A stretch of 64,000 nucleotides of DNA from Pectobacterium versatile (GTDB lineage: Bacteria > Pseudomonadota > Gammaproteobacteria > Enterobacterales > Enterobacteriaceae), in assembly GCF_020166435.1 (NCBI RefSeq), contig NZ_JAINZP010000001.1:62001-126000 (forward strand), read 5' to 3'. A program made the position numbers and the translations under genes. The notes under the pieces are model-generated. The model worked only from the letters and a program-made list of their open reading frames with translations, was not told the origin of the DNA and ran no database searches. This document shows positions 56,040 through 64,000 of this stretch, one piece after another (the stretch's first letter is position 1; each line of letters begins with the position of its first letter).

Positions 56040-57299
56040 ATGAGTGATTCCAAAACCAAAAGCATGACCGTCTCTCGCCGCCAGTTTCTGTTGGGGAGTG
56101 CTGCACTGGGAGGCAGTCTGATGCTGCCGGGGTTGATGAATAGCGCCTGGGCTGCCGGTTCCGATGCGCCGGAGAAAAAGGAAATTCGAGTTGGGTTTAT
56201 CCCGTTGACGGACTGCGCCTCGGTCGTGATGGCCGCAGTGAAAGGTTTCGATAAGAAATACGGCATCACCATTGTTCCCAGCAAAGAAGCCAGTTGGGCC
56301 GCGGTGCGCGACAAACTGGTTTCGGGTGAACTGGATGCCGCACACATTCTGTATGGTCAGCTGTACGGTCTGCAAATGGGGCTGTCTGGATCGCAGAGCA
56401 ACATGGCGGCACTGATGACGCTCAACCAGAACGGACAAGGGATCACGCTGGCGAACCAGCTGCGTGCAGCCAACGTCACGGATCTCGCCGCGCTGCAAAA
56501 GTATGTTGCCGCTAGTCCTGCGGGCACTTACACCTTCGCGCAAACCTTCCCAACCGGCACGCACGCCATGTGGCTCTATTACTGGCTGGCCTCCGCCGGC
56601 ATTCATCCGCTGAACGACGTGCGCACCGTGGTGGTGCCGCCGCCGCAGATGGTGATGAACATGAAGATTGGCAACATGGTCGGCTACTGCGTCGGCGAGC
56701 CGTGGAACCAGCGTGCCATCAGCGAAAACATCGGCTTTACCGCCGCTACCTCGCAAGACATTTGGCCAGATCACCCGGAAAAAGTGCTGGGCACCCGCGC
56801 TGACTGGGTAAACGCCAATCCGAATAGCGCCCGTGCGCTGACCGCTGCGATCCTCGATGCCTCGCGCTGGATTGATGCCTCGGATGAAAACCGCCGTGAA
56901 ACAGCTGGCGTGGTTGCCGGACGCGCGTACATCAATGCCAAAGAAGAAACCATCGTCGGACGCATGCTGGGCCAGTACGAGAACGGGCTGGGGAAAAGCT
57001 GGAAAGACGAACACGCGATGCGTTTCTACCACGACGGTTCCGTGAACTACCCGTACCTGTCCGACGGTATGTGGTTCCTCACCCAGCACAAACGCTGGGG
57101 CTTGCTCACCGAAGAGCCGGATTATCTGGCTGTCGCGAAGCAGGTTAACCGTATTGATATCTATAAGCAGGCGGCCGATGCCGTGGGGAATGTGCCGTTG
57201 CCCGGTAGCGACATGCGCAGCAGCGTGCTCATCGATGGCCGTCGCTGGGATGGTAGCGATCCAGCGGGTTATGCCAACAGTTTTAGCGTGAAGAAATAA
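56040..57299 (+). CDS. nasF: Nitrate ABC transporter substrate-binding protein NasF/NrtA
   Basis: A 419-residue periplasmic binding protein of the NrtA/CmpA family for nitrate (and nitrite) capture. A twin-arginine signal is visible (SRRQFLLGSAALGG, RR at 13-14), ending near NSAWAA. Family motifs include VGFIPLTDCASVVMA and TFAQTFPTGTHAMWLYYWL. The ATG at 56040 is preceded by AAGGG eight bases upstream; the open frame extends into the leader terminator and that part is not translated. First gene of nasFEDCBA. Confidence 0.93.
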   Translation: MSDSKTKSMTVSRRQFLLGSAALGGSLMLPGLMNSAWAAGSDAPEKKEIRVGFIPLTDCASVVMAAVKGFDKKYGITIVPSKEASWAAVRDKLVSGELDAAHILYGQLYGLQMGLSGSQSNMAALMTLNQNGQGITLANQLRAANVTDLAALQKYVAASPAGTYTFAQTFPTGTHAMWLYYWLASAGIHPLNDVRTVVVPPPQMVMNMKIGNMVGYCVGEPWNQRAISENIGFTAATSQDIWPDHPEKVLGTRADWVNANPNSARALTAAILDASRWIDASDENRRETAGVVAGRAYINAKEETIVGRMLGQYENGLGKSWKDEHAMRFYHDGSVNYPYLSDGMWFLTQHKRWGLLTEEPDYLAVAKQVNRIDIYKQAADAVGNVPLPGSDMRSSVLIDGRRWDGSDPAGYANSFSVKK

Positions 57300-57311
57300 G
57301 TGAGGTTGATG

Positions 57312-58226
57312 ATGAAAAACCAGGCCCAAGTCATTCCAATTACCGCGGATAACGCCCCGGAAACCGTACACAGCGCCGAGATTACGCCGCTGCCAACTAA
57401 ACCCGCAACGCCTGCAAAAGTACCGGCGGCACCGGCTTTCGCCTACCGCCCGCTGCTGCGCAAGCTGTTTCAACAACTTTTCCCTGCGGTACTGGGGTTG
57501 GGGCTGCTGGTTGCGGTCTGGCAGATTGCCGCGCTCAACAGCGAAAACTTCCCGACGCCGTGGACGACCTGGCTTGCGGCGCTCAGCCTCTTTGCCGATC
57601 CGTTTTACATCGCAGGGCCGAACGATCAGGGCATCGGCTGGAACGTATTGGCCTCGTTGCAACGTGTTGGCATCGGCTTCGGACTGGCGGCACTGGTCGG
57701 CATTCCTGCTGGTTTCCTGATTGGTCGTTTTACGTTTCTGGCCAACATGCTCAATCCGATCATTTCGCTGCTGCGTCCGGTCAGTCCGCTGGCCTGGCTG
57801 CCTATCGGCCTGCTGCTGTTCCAGCGTGCCGAACCGGCATCCAGTTGGACCATTTTTATCTGCTCCATCTGGCCGATGATCCTCAACACCGCCGAAGGCG
57901 TGCGCCGCATCCCGCAGGATTACCTGAACGTGGCGCGGGTGTTGAAGCTCTCTGAGTTCACCATCATGCGCAAGATTCTGCTGCCTGCGGTGCTGCCTAA
58001 CGTATTGACCGGTGTGCGTCTGTCGATTGGTGTCGCCTGGCTGGTCATTGTGGCGGCGGAAATGCTGACCGGCGGCGTCGGTATCGGCTTCTGGATTTGG
58101 AACGAGTGGAACAACCTGAATGTGGAAAACATCATTATCGCCATCGTGGTGATTGGCGTTATCGGTCTGCTGCTTGAGCAGGGACTGGTGTGGATTGCTA
58201 ACCGTTTCAGCTATGACAACCGCTAA
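57312..58226 (+). CDS. nasE: Nitrate ABC transporter permease NasE/NrtB
   Basis: A 304-residue inner-membrane permease of the BPD-transp-1 type with six predicted helices; the coupling loop EGVRRIPQDYLNVARVLKLS (near 198) is the EAA-like motif that contacts the ATPase. The N-terminal 45 residues are Pro/Ala-rich and probably cytoplasmic. Start at 57312 was chosen because GAGG is six bases upstream; ATG 57309 and GTG 57300 are alternatives. nasD follows after ten bases. Confidence 0.92.
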   Translation: MKNQAQVIPITADNAPETVHSAEITPLPTKPATPAKVPAAPAFAYRPLLRKLFQQLFPAVLGLGLLVAVWQIAALNSENFPTPWTTWLAALSLFADPFYIAGPNDQGIGWNVLASLQRVGIGFGLAALVGIPAGFLIGRFTFLANMLNPIISLLRPVSPLAWLPIGLLLFQRAEPASSWTIFICSIWPMILNTAEGVRRIPQDYLNVARVLKLSEFTIMRKILLPAVLPNVLTGVRLSIGVAWLVIVAAEMLTGGVGIGFWIWNEWNNLNVENIIIAIVVIGVIGLLLEQGLVWIANRFSYDNR

Positions 58227-58236
58227 GGAGCCGACG

Positions 58237-59031
58237 ATGCGTACAACACCGATTATTCAAGTGCAGCAGGTGAGCCAGCGTTTCAATACCGCCAGCGGTG
58301 AGTTTCTGGCGCTGGATCAGGTGAGTTTTGATATTCACACTGGTGAAACGATCAGCCTGATCGGCCATTCCGGCTGCGGCAAATCTACGTTATTGAACCT
58401 GATTGCTGGCCTGACGCTGCCGAGCAGCGGCGGCCTGCTGTGTGACAACCGTGAAATCGACGGCCCGGGGCCGGAGCGCGGTGTGGTCTTTCAGAACCAC
58501 TCGCTGCTGCCGTGGCTGACCACCTACGAAAACGTGGCGCTGGCGGTACGCCAGGTGTTTCGCGGCCAGATGAACAAGCGCGAAATGCACGAATGGATTA
58601 CCCACAATCTCGAACTGGTGCATATGGAGCACGCGCTGAACAAGCGACCGAATGAGATCTCCGGCGGGATGAAGCAGCGTGTGGGTATCGCCCGCGCGCT
58701 GGCCATGAAGCCGAAAGTCCTGCTGATGGATGAACCGTTCGGCGCGCTGGATGCGCTGACCCGCGCACATCTTCAGGATGCGGTGATGGAGATTCAGCAG
58801 CGGTTGCAAACCACGATTGTGCTGATCACTCACGACGTCGACGAAGCGGTGCTGCTGTCGGATCGCGTGCTGATGATGACCAACGGCCCGGCGGCGACGG
58901 TCGGTGAAATCATGAAGGTCGAGCTGGAACGTCCGCGCTCACGCGTCGTGCTGGCCGACGATCCACGCTACCACCACTACCGTCAGCAGGTGCTGCATTT
59001 CTTATATGAAAAACAGCCTAAAGCAGCCTGA
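58237..59031 (+). CDS. nasD: Nitrate ABC transporter ATPase NasD/NrtD
   Basis: A 264-residue ATP-binding subunit. Walker A is GHSGCGKST (43-51), the ABC signature ISGGMKQR lies near 142, Walker B is VLLMDEPFGALD and the switch histidine is in ITHDVDEAV. The ATG at 58237 has AAGGAG six bases upstream; the frame extends back into nasE. It pairs with NasE to import nitrate. There is no fused substrate-binding domain as in cyanobacterial NrtC. Confidence 0.93.
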   Translation: MRTTPIIQVQQVSQRFNTASGEFLALDQVSFDIHTGETISLIGHSGCGKSTLLNLIAGLTLPSSGGLLCDNREIDGPGPERGVVFQNHSLLPWLTTYENVALAVRQVFRGQMNKREMHEWITHNLELVHMEHALNKRPNEISGGMKQRVGIARALAMKPKVLLMDEPFGALDALTRAHLQDAVMEIQQRLQTTIVLITHDVDEAVLLSDRVLMMTNGPAATVGEIMKVELERPRSRVVLADDPRYHHYRQQVLHFLYEKQPKAA

Positions 59032-59047
59032 CAGCGAGGCCGGAACG

Positions 59048-62000
59048 ATGATGAAACCGCATCTGATTGTGATTGGTAACGGGATGGCGAGTGCGCGATT
59101 CGTCGATGTGCTGCGCCAACTGGCCGCCACGCGCTATCGAATCACCGTAATTGGTGATGAACCGCGCGCCAGCTATAACCGCATCCTGCTGTCGCCGGTA
59201 TTGAGTGGCGAAAAAGCGTTTACGGATACGCTGCTGACGCTAGCGACTCTCGACGACGATGCGGCGCTGCCGGTGAGTTATCTGCTGGGTGAGCGGGTAA
59301 CCCATATCGATCGCCAGCAGCGTAAGGTGACAACGACGCAACGGCAGTTGCATTATGATCATCTGGTATTGGCGACCGGATCTACGCCGTTTATGCCGCC
59401 GATGCCCGGTATCGATCTGGCGGGCGTGTGCGGCTTCCGCACGCTGGATGATGTCGAACTGATGTTGGCGACGATTGGCCAGTCCGTTCCTGCGGTGGTG
59501 ATTGGCGGCGGTTTGCTCGGCATTGAAGCCGCCGCTGCGCTGCAACTGCGCGGTGCCGACGTCACGTTACTGCATCGCGTCCCGGTTCTGATGGAGCGTC
59601 AACTGGACGCCACGGCGAGTAACTTGCTGTGCGACAGCCTGCGCGAACGCGGCATTGCCTGCGAGACGGATGTGCAGGTTGTGGCGCTGCATGGCGATGA
59701 ACGCGGGGTGACGGCGGTCGCGCTGGCTGATGGCCGCACGATTCCGGCGGGTCTGGTGGTGGTGACCGCGGGGGTGATTCCTGCCAGCCAACTGGCGCGC
59801 GAATGTGGCTTACCCTGCAACCGTGGCGTGCTGGTGGACGGACAGTTGCAAACTGCCGACCCGCATATCAGCGCGATCGGCGAATGTTGTGAACTCAATG
59901 GCGAAACCTTTGGGCTGGTTGCCCCATGTATTGCCCATGCCACGCTGGTAGCACAGCGCCTTGCCGGACATGCACCGAAAGACTATCAGCGTGAACAGGC
60001 GGCGACGCGGCTGAAGGTCACCGGTATTGGCGTGGTCAGCGGCGGCGATATTAACGTTACACCGGATGATGAGGTGTACACCCTTTTTGATCCGCAGACG
60101 CAGCACTATCGTCGTCTGCTCGTTCGCGACGGTCGGTTGAGCGGTGTTCTGCTGTATGGCGACACTGACGACAGCCAGCGCCTGCTGGCCGCGATGGATA
60201 GCGCGACAGAAGGCGAGATGATTCCGCCTGCCTCGCTGCTTTTCGGCCTTTCTTCCCCTGATTCTGACCCACAGCCTGAAGCTGTAAGGATTCCTGTCAT
60301 GAGCAAACCTATTTTGGTGGTCGTCGGCCACGGTATGGTCGGCCACTATTTTCTTGAACAGCTGGTTGAGCGCGACCTGCATCAGCATTACCACATCGTC
60401 GTATTCGGCGAAGAACGCCATGAAGCCTATGATCGCGTTCACCTCTCCGAGTATTTCTCTGGCCGCAGTGCCGCCTCGCTGTCGCTGGTAAAAGACGGCT
60501 TTTTTGCCGAGAGCGGCATTGAACTACGCAGTGCCAGCGAGATCGTGGCTATCGATCGTGAACGTCAGTGCGTGTGTGATGCGCAGGGCAGAGAAACCGC
60601 CTACGACAAACTGGTGCTGGCGACGGGGTCTTATGCCTTTGTTCCACCGATTCCCGGCAACACGCGCCCCGGCTGTCTGGTGTATCGCACGCTGGACGAT
60701 CTGGATGCGATTGCAGCACAGGCGAAAAAGGGCAAGTCTGGCGTGGTGATTGGCGGCGGCTTGCTGGGGCTGGAAGCCGCAAACGCCTTGCGTCAACTGG
60801 GGCTGGACACGCATGTGGTGGAATTTGCTCCGCGTCTGATGGCGGTACAGCTGGATGACGGTGGTGCCACCATGCTGCGCCGCAAGATTGAAGCGCTGGG
60901 CGTACAGATTCATCTCAGCAAAGAAACGCGGGAAATCACCGACGGCGAGCAGGCGCTACATCGCCTCTGCTTTGCTGACGGCAGCATATTGGAAACCGAT
61001 CTGGTGCTGTTTTCCGCCGGGATTCGCCCGCGCGACAAACTGGCGGATAGCTGCGATTTAGAGAAAGGGCCGCGTGGCGGCATCGTGATTGACGACCGCT
61101 GCCAGACTTCCGATGACGCGATTTTCGCCATCGGCGAGTGTGCGCTGTGGAAAGGGCAGATTTTCGGGCTGGTGGCACCGGGCTACCAGATGGCACGCAG
61201 CGTGGCGGATACGCTGGCGCAGCGCGATACGCCATTTACCGGCGCGGACATGAGCACCAAGCTGAAACTGTTGGGCGTAGAAGTGGCTTCGATTGGCGAT
61301 GCGCATGGGCGCACAGCGGGAAGCCAAAGCTACCAGTGGACGGACGGCCCGAACGAGGTCTACAAGAAAATCGTCGTGTCTGCCGACGGCAAGCGTTTAC
61401 TGGGTGCCGTATTGATCGGCGACAGCAGTGATTACAGCACGCTGTTGCAAATGATGCTCAACGATATGCCGTTGCCTAAACAGCCGGAAGGACTGATTTT
61501 GCCCGCGCGTTCCGGTGATGCGCCGAAAGGATTGGGCGTGGCAGCGTTACCCGCTAGCGCACAGATTTGTTCCTGCCATAACGTCAGCAAAGGCGATATC
61601 TCGGCGGCGGTGGCGGGCGGCTGCGGTGAACTGGGCGCCCTGAAAACCTGCACCAAAGCGGGGACGGGCTGCGGTGGCTGTGTGCCGTTGCTTAAGCAGG
61701 TGATGGAGTACGAACTGACGCAACTGGGCGTCGAAGTGAAGAAGGATATCTGTGAGCACTTCGCCTATTCACGTCAGGAGCTGTACCACCTGATTCGCGT
61801 GCATGAGATCCGCTCGTTCGACAGTCTCCTTGAGCGTTACGGCCACGGTTTGGGCTGCGAAGTGTGTAAGCCACTGGTGGGGTCGATGCTGGCCTCCTGC
61901 TGGAATGACTACCTGCTGCAACCGCAGCACCTGCCGTTGCAGGATACCAACGATCGTTTCTTTGCCAACATCCAAAAAGACGGCACCTATTCCGTCGTGC

Positions 62001-63238
62001 CGCGCGTTCCGGCAGGGGAAATCACGCCAGAAGGCCTGATCGCTATCGGGCAGGTTGCGCAGCGCTATAACCTGTATACCAAGATCACCGGCGGCCAGCG
62101 GGTGGATTTATTCGGTGCTCGCTTAGAGCAGCTTCCAGAGATCTGGCGTGAGCTGATCGATGCTGGATTTGAAACCGGCCATGCCTACGGTAAATCGCTG
62201 CGTACCGTGAAATCCTGCGTGGGTTCGACCTGGTGCCGCTACGGCGTGCAGGATTCCACCGGGTTAGCGATCCAACTGGAGCACCGTTACAAAGGACTGC
62301 GCTCGCCGCATAAAGTCAAAATGGCGGTTTCTGGCTGTACTCGCGAATGTGCGGAGGCACAAAGCAAAGACATCGGCGTGATTGCCACCGATAAAGGCTG
62401 GAATCTGTATGTGTGCGGCAATGGCGGCATGAAACCGCGTCATGCGGATCTCTTCGCCAGCGATCTGGATACGGAAACCCTGCTGCGCACTATCGATCGG
62501 GTATTAATGTTCTATATCCGCACCGGCGATCGCCTCCAGCGCACCAGCACCTGGATGGATAATCTGGAGGGCGGTATCGACTATCTGCGTCAGGTGATTC
62601 TGGAGGACAGCCTGAATATCGGCGAAGAGTTAGATAAAGAGATGCAGCGCGTGGTGGATGCCTACCAGTGCGAATGGCAAACCACGCTGGAAAGCCCAGA
62701 ACGTCTGGCGCTGTTCCGCGGCTTCCTGAACAGCGATAGCCCGGATGAAGCGGTGGTGATGGTGCCTGAGCGTGGGCAGATCCGTCCGGCACAGGATCAT
62801 GAGAAAGCGATATCGCCAGAACCCGCGGTGCTGAAACCTGCCGCGCATGAAGCGGAGTGGGTGCAGGTCGCGACGCTGGGTGATATTCCGCGTCATGCTG
62901 GCATGGCGGCGCGCCTCGGACAGCAGCAAATCGCACTGTTCCACCTGCCGGGTAGCGAGCAGCAGGTGTACGCGTTAGAAAACCATGAGCCGGGCAGCGG
63001 GGCGAACGTGCTGTCGCGTGGGCTACTGGGTGACGTGGCGGGTGAGCCGGTTGTGATTTCTCCGCTGTACAAAAAACGCTTCAAGCTGCGGGATGGTGTG
63101 AGCCCGGATGACAGCGCGCTGTACGTGCGTGCCTGGCCGGTGCGCGTGGAAGATGACGAAATCTGGGTATGCCGTCAACCGCTGGCCGTGCCTGAAAGCG
63201 TCTCGCTGGCAGAGACAGCTATGGCGAAAGCATCATGA
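59048..63238 (+). CDS. nasB: Fused NasC-NasB: nitrate reductase electron-transfer subunit and NADH nitrite reductase
   Basis: A single 1396-residue frame. Residues about 1-410 are a NasC-like FAD/NAD oxidoreductase (IGNGMASARF near 8, GGGLLGIEAA near 155). Residue 418 begins a full NasB/NirB: MSKPILVVVGHGMVGH, a second FAD/NAD domain, the BFD-type [2Fe-2S] cysteines (CSCHN and CGGC, near 840-880), the siroheme/[4Fe-4S] ligands (CVGSTWC near 1057, CTRECAE near 1096), and a C-terminal NirD-like Rieske fold without cluster cysteines. In Klebsiella nasC and nasB are separate genes that pass electrons to NasA and reduce nitrite to ammonium. An in-frame ATG with AAGGA upstream remains at the junction (60299). 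Fusion could be real or a sequencing indel. Confidence 0.9.
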   Translation: MMKPHLIVIGNGMASARFVDVLRQLAATRYRITVIGDEPRASYNRILLSPVLSGEKAFTDTLLTLATLDDDAALPVSYLLGERVTHIDRQQRKVTTTQRQLHYDHLVLATGSTPFMPPMPGIDLAGVCGFRTLDDVELMLATIGQSVPAVVIGGGLLGIEAAAALQLRGADVTLLHRVPVLMERQLDATASNLLCDSLRERGIACETDVQVVALHGDERGVTAVALADGRTIPAGLVVVTAGVIPASQLARECGLPCNRGVLVDGQLQTADPHISAIGECCELNGETFGLVAPCIAHATLVAQRLAGHAPKDYQREQAATRLKVTGIGVVSGGDINVTPDDEVYTLFDPQTQHYRRLLVRDGRLSGVLLYGDTDDSQRLLAAMDSATEGEMIPPASLLFGLSSPDSDPQPEAVRIPVMSKPILVVVGHGMVGHYFLEQLVERDLHQHYHIVVFGEERHEAYDRVHLSEYFSGRSAASLSLVKDGFFAESGIELRSASEIVAIDRERQCVCDAQGRETAYDKLVLATGSYAFVPPIPGNTRPGCLVYRTLDDLDAIAAQAKKGKSGVVIGGGLLGLEAANALRQLGLDTHVVEFAPRLMAVQLDDGGATMLRRKIEALGVQIHLSKETREITDGEQALHRLCFADGSILETDLVLFSAGIRPRDKLADSCDLEKGPRGGIVIDDRCQTSDDAIFAIGECALWKGQIFGLVAPGYQMARSVADTLAQRDTPFTGADMSTKLKLLGVEVASIGDAHGRTAGSQSYQWTDGPNEVYKKIVVSADGKRLLGAVLIGDSSDYSTLLQMMLNDMPLPKQPEGLILPARSGDAPKGLGVAALPASAQICSCHNVSKGDISAAVAGGCGELGALKTCTKAGTGCGGCVPLLKQVMEYELTQLGVEVKKDICEHFAYSRQELYHLIRVHEIRSFDSLLERYGHGLGCEVCKPLVGSMLASCWNDYLLQPQHLPLQDTNDRFFANIQKDGTYSVVPRVPAGEITPEGLIAIGQVAQRYNLYTKITGGQRVDLFGARLEQLPEIWRELIDAGFETGHAYGKSLRTVKSCVGSTWCRYGVQDSTGLAIQLEHRYKGLRSPHKVKMAVSGCTRECAEAQSKDIGVIATDKGWNLYVCGNGGMKPRHADLFASDLDTETLLRTIDRVLMFYIRTGDRLQRTSTWMDNLEGGIDYLRQVILEDSLNIGEELDKEMQRVVDAYQCEWQTTLESPERLALFRGFLNSDSPDEAVVMVPERGQIRPAQDHEKAISPEPAVLKPAAHEAEWVQVATLGDIPRHAGMAARLGQQQIALFHLPGSEQQVYALENHEPGSGANVLSRGLLGDVAGEPVVISPLYKKRFKLRDGVSPDDSALYVRAWPVRVEDDEIWVCRQPLAVPESVSLAETAMAKAS
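60286..60301 (+). promoter_or_regulatory. nasB: Internal ribosome binding site and ATG at the NasC-NasB junction
   Basis: AAGGA (60286-60290) lies eight bases before ATG 60299, exactly where NasB should begin. The word TAAGGA here contains an out-of-frame TAA, as if the former nasC stop had been lost by a one- or two-base shift. Independent translation would give a 979-residue NasB. Confidence 0.55.
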
Positions 63239-64000
63239 ATGCGCACGTCTGTCGGACAACCTGCCCGTATTGTGGCGTCGGCTGTGGCGTGCTGGCAGAA
63301 CACGATGGGCAAGGGGCGGTAAAGATCAGCGGGGATCCCGCACACCCGGCAAATTTGGGTCGGCTGTGCGTCAAAGGCTCCGCGCTGGGAGAGACGCTGG
63401 ATTTGAAAGGCCGGCTCTTGTGGCCGCTAGTGGAAGGGCGTCGCGTTAGCTGGGATCAGGCGCTCGATACGGTGGCTGAACGGCTGCTGGCGACCATGCA
63501 GCAACACGGCCCGCAGTCGGTCGCGTTTTATGGTTCAGGCCAGCTGTTGACGGAAGATTACTACGTCGCCAACAAGCTGATGAAAGGCTTCATTGGCGTC
63601 GCCAATATGGATACCAATTCGAGGCTGTGTATGGCATCTGCGGTGATTGGTTACAAGCGTGGGCTGGGGGCAGATGCCGTTCCCTGTAGTTATGAAGATA
63701 TCGAACTGGCGGATGTGGTGGTGTTGGTCGGTTCTAACACGGCCTGGGCGCATCCGGTGGTCTATCAGCGGCTGGTGCAGGCGAAACAGCAGCGACCACA
63801 GATGCAGGTGGTGGTGGTCGATCCACGACGTACCGCAACCTGCGATATTGCCGATTTGCATCTACCACTGCAACCCGGCAGCGATGCCGGGCTGTTCAAC
63901 GGCCTACTGCATTGGATTGCGCAGGATTCGCGTATCGATCGCGCCGAATTGGCCGAGCGCTTTTCCGGCGTGGAAGAGGCATTACAGTCAGCGCAGGCGT
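63235..64000 (+). CDS. nasA: Assimilatory nitrate reductase NasA, 3' end outside window
   Basis: The first 255 codons of the molybdopterin-containing catalytic subunit. The N-terminal [4Fe-4S] motif CRTTCPYCGVGCGV with the distal cysteine in GRLCVKGS is complete, and the following Moco domain (GSGQLLTEDYYVANKLMKG, DTNSRLCMASAV, VVVDPRRTATCDIAD) is typical. It starts by a four-base overlap (ATGA) with the preceding gene. It reduces nitrate to nitrite in the cytoplasm, with electrons from NasC. Confidence 0.95.
   Translation, partial: MNAHVCRTTCPYCGVGCGVLAEHDGQGAVKISGDPAHPANLGRLCVKGSALGETLDLKGRLLWPLVEGRRVSWDQALDTVAERLLATMQQHGPQSVAFYGSGQLLTEDYYVANKLMKGFIGVANMDTNSRLCMASAVIGYKRGLGADAVPCSYEDIELADVVVLVGSNTAWAHPVVYQRLVQAKQQRPQMQVVVVDPRRTATCDIADLHLPLQPGSDAGLFNGLLHWIAQDSRIDRAELAERFSGVEEALQSAQA

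Noticed and set aside
56001-57662. A 553-codon open frame on the minus strand opposite nasF and nasE.
   Set aside because: It is antisense to two genes with clear family motifs, has a composition typical of a shadow frame (many Arg, His, Gln, Val), no recognisable domain and no ribosome binding site.
1-64000. CRISPR arrays, tRNA or rRNA genes, insertion sequence transposases.
   Set aside because: None was seen: no regularly spaced repeats, no cloverleaf or rRNA segments that I recognise, and no transposase frame.

Overview
The window looks like a chromosomal segment of a soft-rot enterobacterium, most likely Pectobacterium. This is inferred from gene order and protein character, not from any search. 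The left part has the enterobacterial order hxpA-yfbS-yfbR-alaA-hexA(lrhA)-nuoA..N-elaB. The LrhA-type regulator is of the HexA kind that represses exoenzymes in soft-rot bacteria. NuoC and NuoD are fused, and ERIC repeats (127 bp) lie between genes.

Layout: 1-6.1 kb holds the 3' part of a sugar phosphatase (hxpA), a TTG-started transporter (yfbS), and yfbR and alaA on the minus strand, then hexA. 6.7-21.9 kb is the complete 13-gene NADH:quinone oxidoreductase (complex I) operon, closed by a strong terminator, followed by elaB. 22.6-25.8 kb is treBC for trehalose uptake and hydrolysis, with an ERIC element almost touching the treB ribosome binding site. At 26.2 kb there is a 32-codon micro-gene with its own promoter, two CRP-like boxes and a terminator. 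A GNAT acetyltransferase and a PhzF-family protein (yddE) follow. 28.0-29.65 kb is an AT-rich gene desert leading into a 5.3-kb invasin/intimin-type inverse autotransporter.

35.4-37.0 kb is the ABC-F protein gene ybiT. 37.0-42.9 kb is a heme locus: a TonB receptor and hmuT on one strand, and hutW, hutX and a chuY-like gene on the other, with Fur-box-like palindromes between them. The usual hmuS, hmuU and hmuV are not in the window. 43.0-47.2 kb holds ylaC, a glutamine amidotransferase, a MocR-type regulator and fdhE. 47.3-51.0 kb is a cytochrome bd operon (cydA-cydB-cydX) followed by two DUF202 membrane proteins. 51.5-53.8 kb is an isolated phage tail fibre plus assembly chaperone pair. 53.8-64.0 kb is an assimilatory nitrate locus: nasR, then nasF-nasE-nasD-(nasC/nasB fusion)-nasA, with nasA running off the end.

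Much of the window concerns electron flow and nutrient capture: complex I, a bd oxidase, formate dehydrogenase maturation, heme use and nitrate/nitrite assimilation. The nas locus carries readable regulation: -24/-12 (sigma-54) promoters before both nasR and nasF, and a long terminator hairpin in the nasF leader that the NIT-ANTAR protein NasR is expected to antiterminate. The observations most worth following are the CRP-flanked micro-gene, the NasC-NasB fusion that keeps an internal ribosome binding site, the structured non-coding block between nasR and nasF, the reduced heme locus and the orphan tail fibre module.
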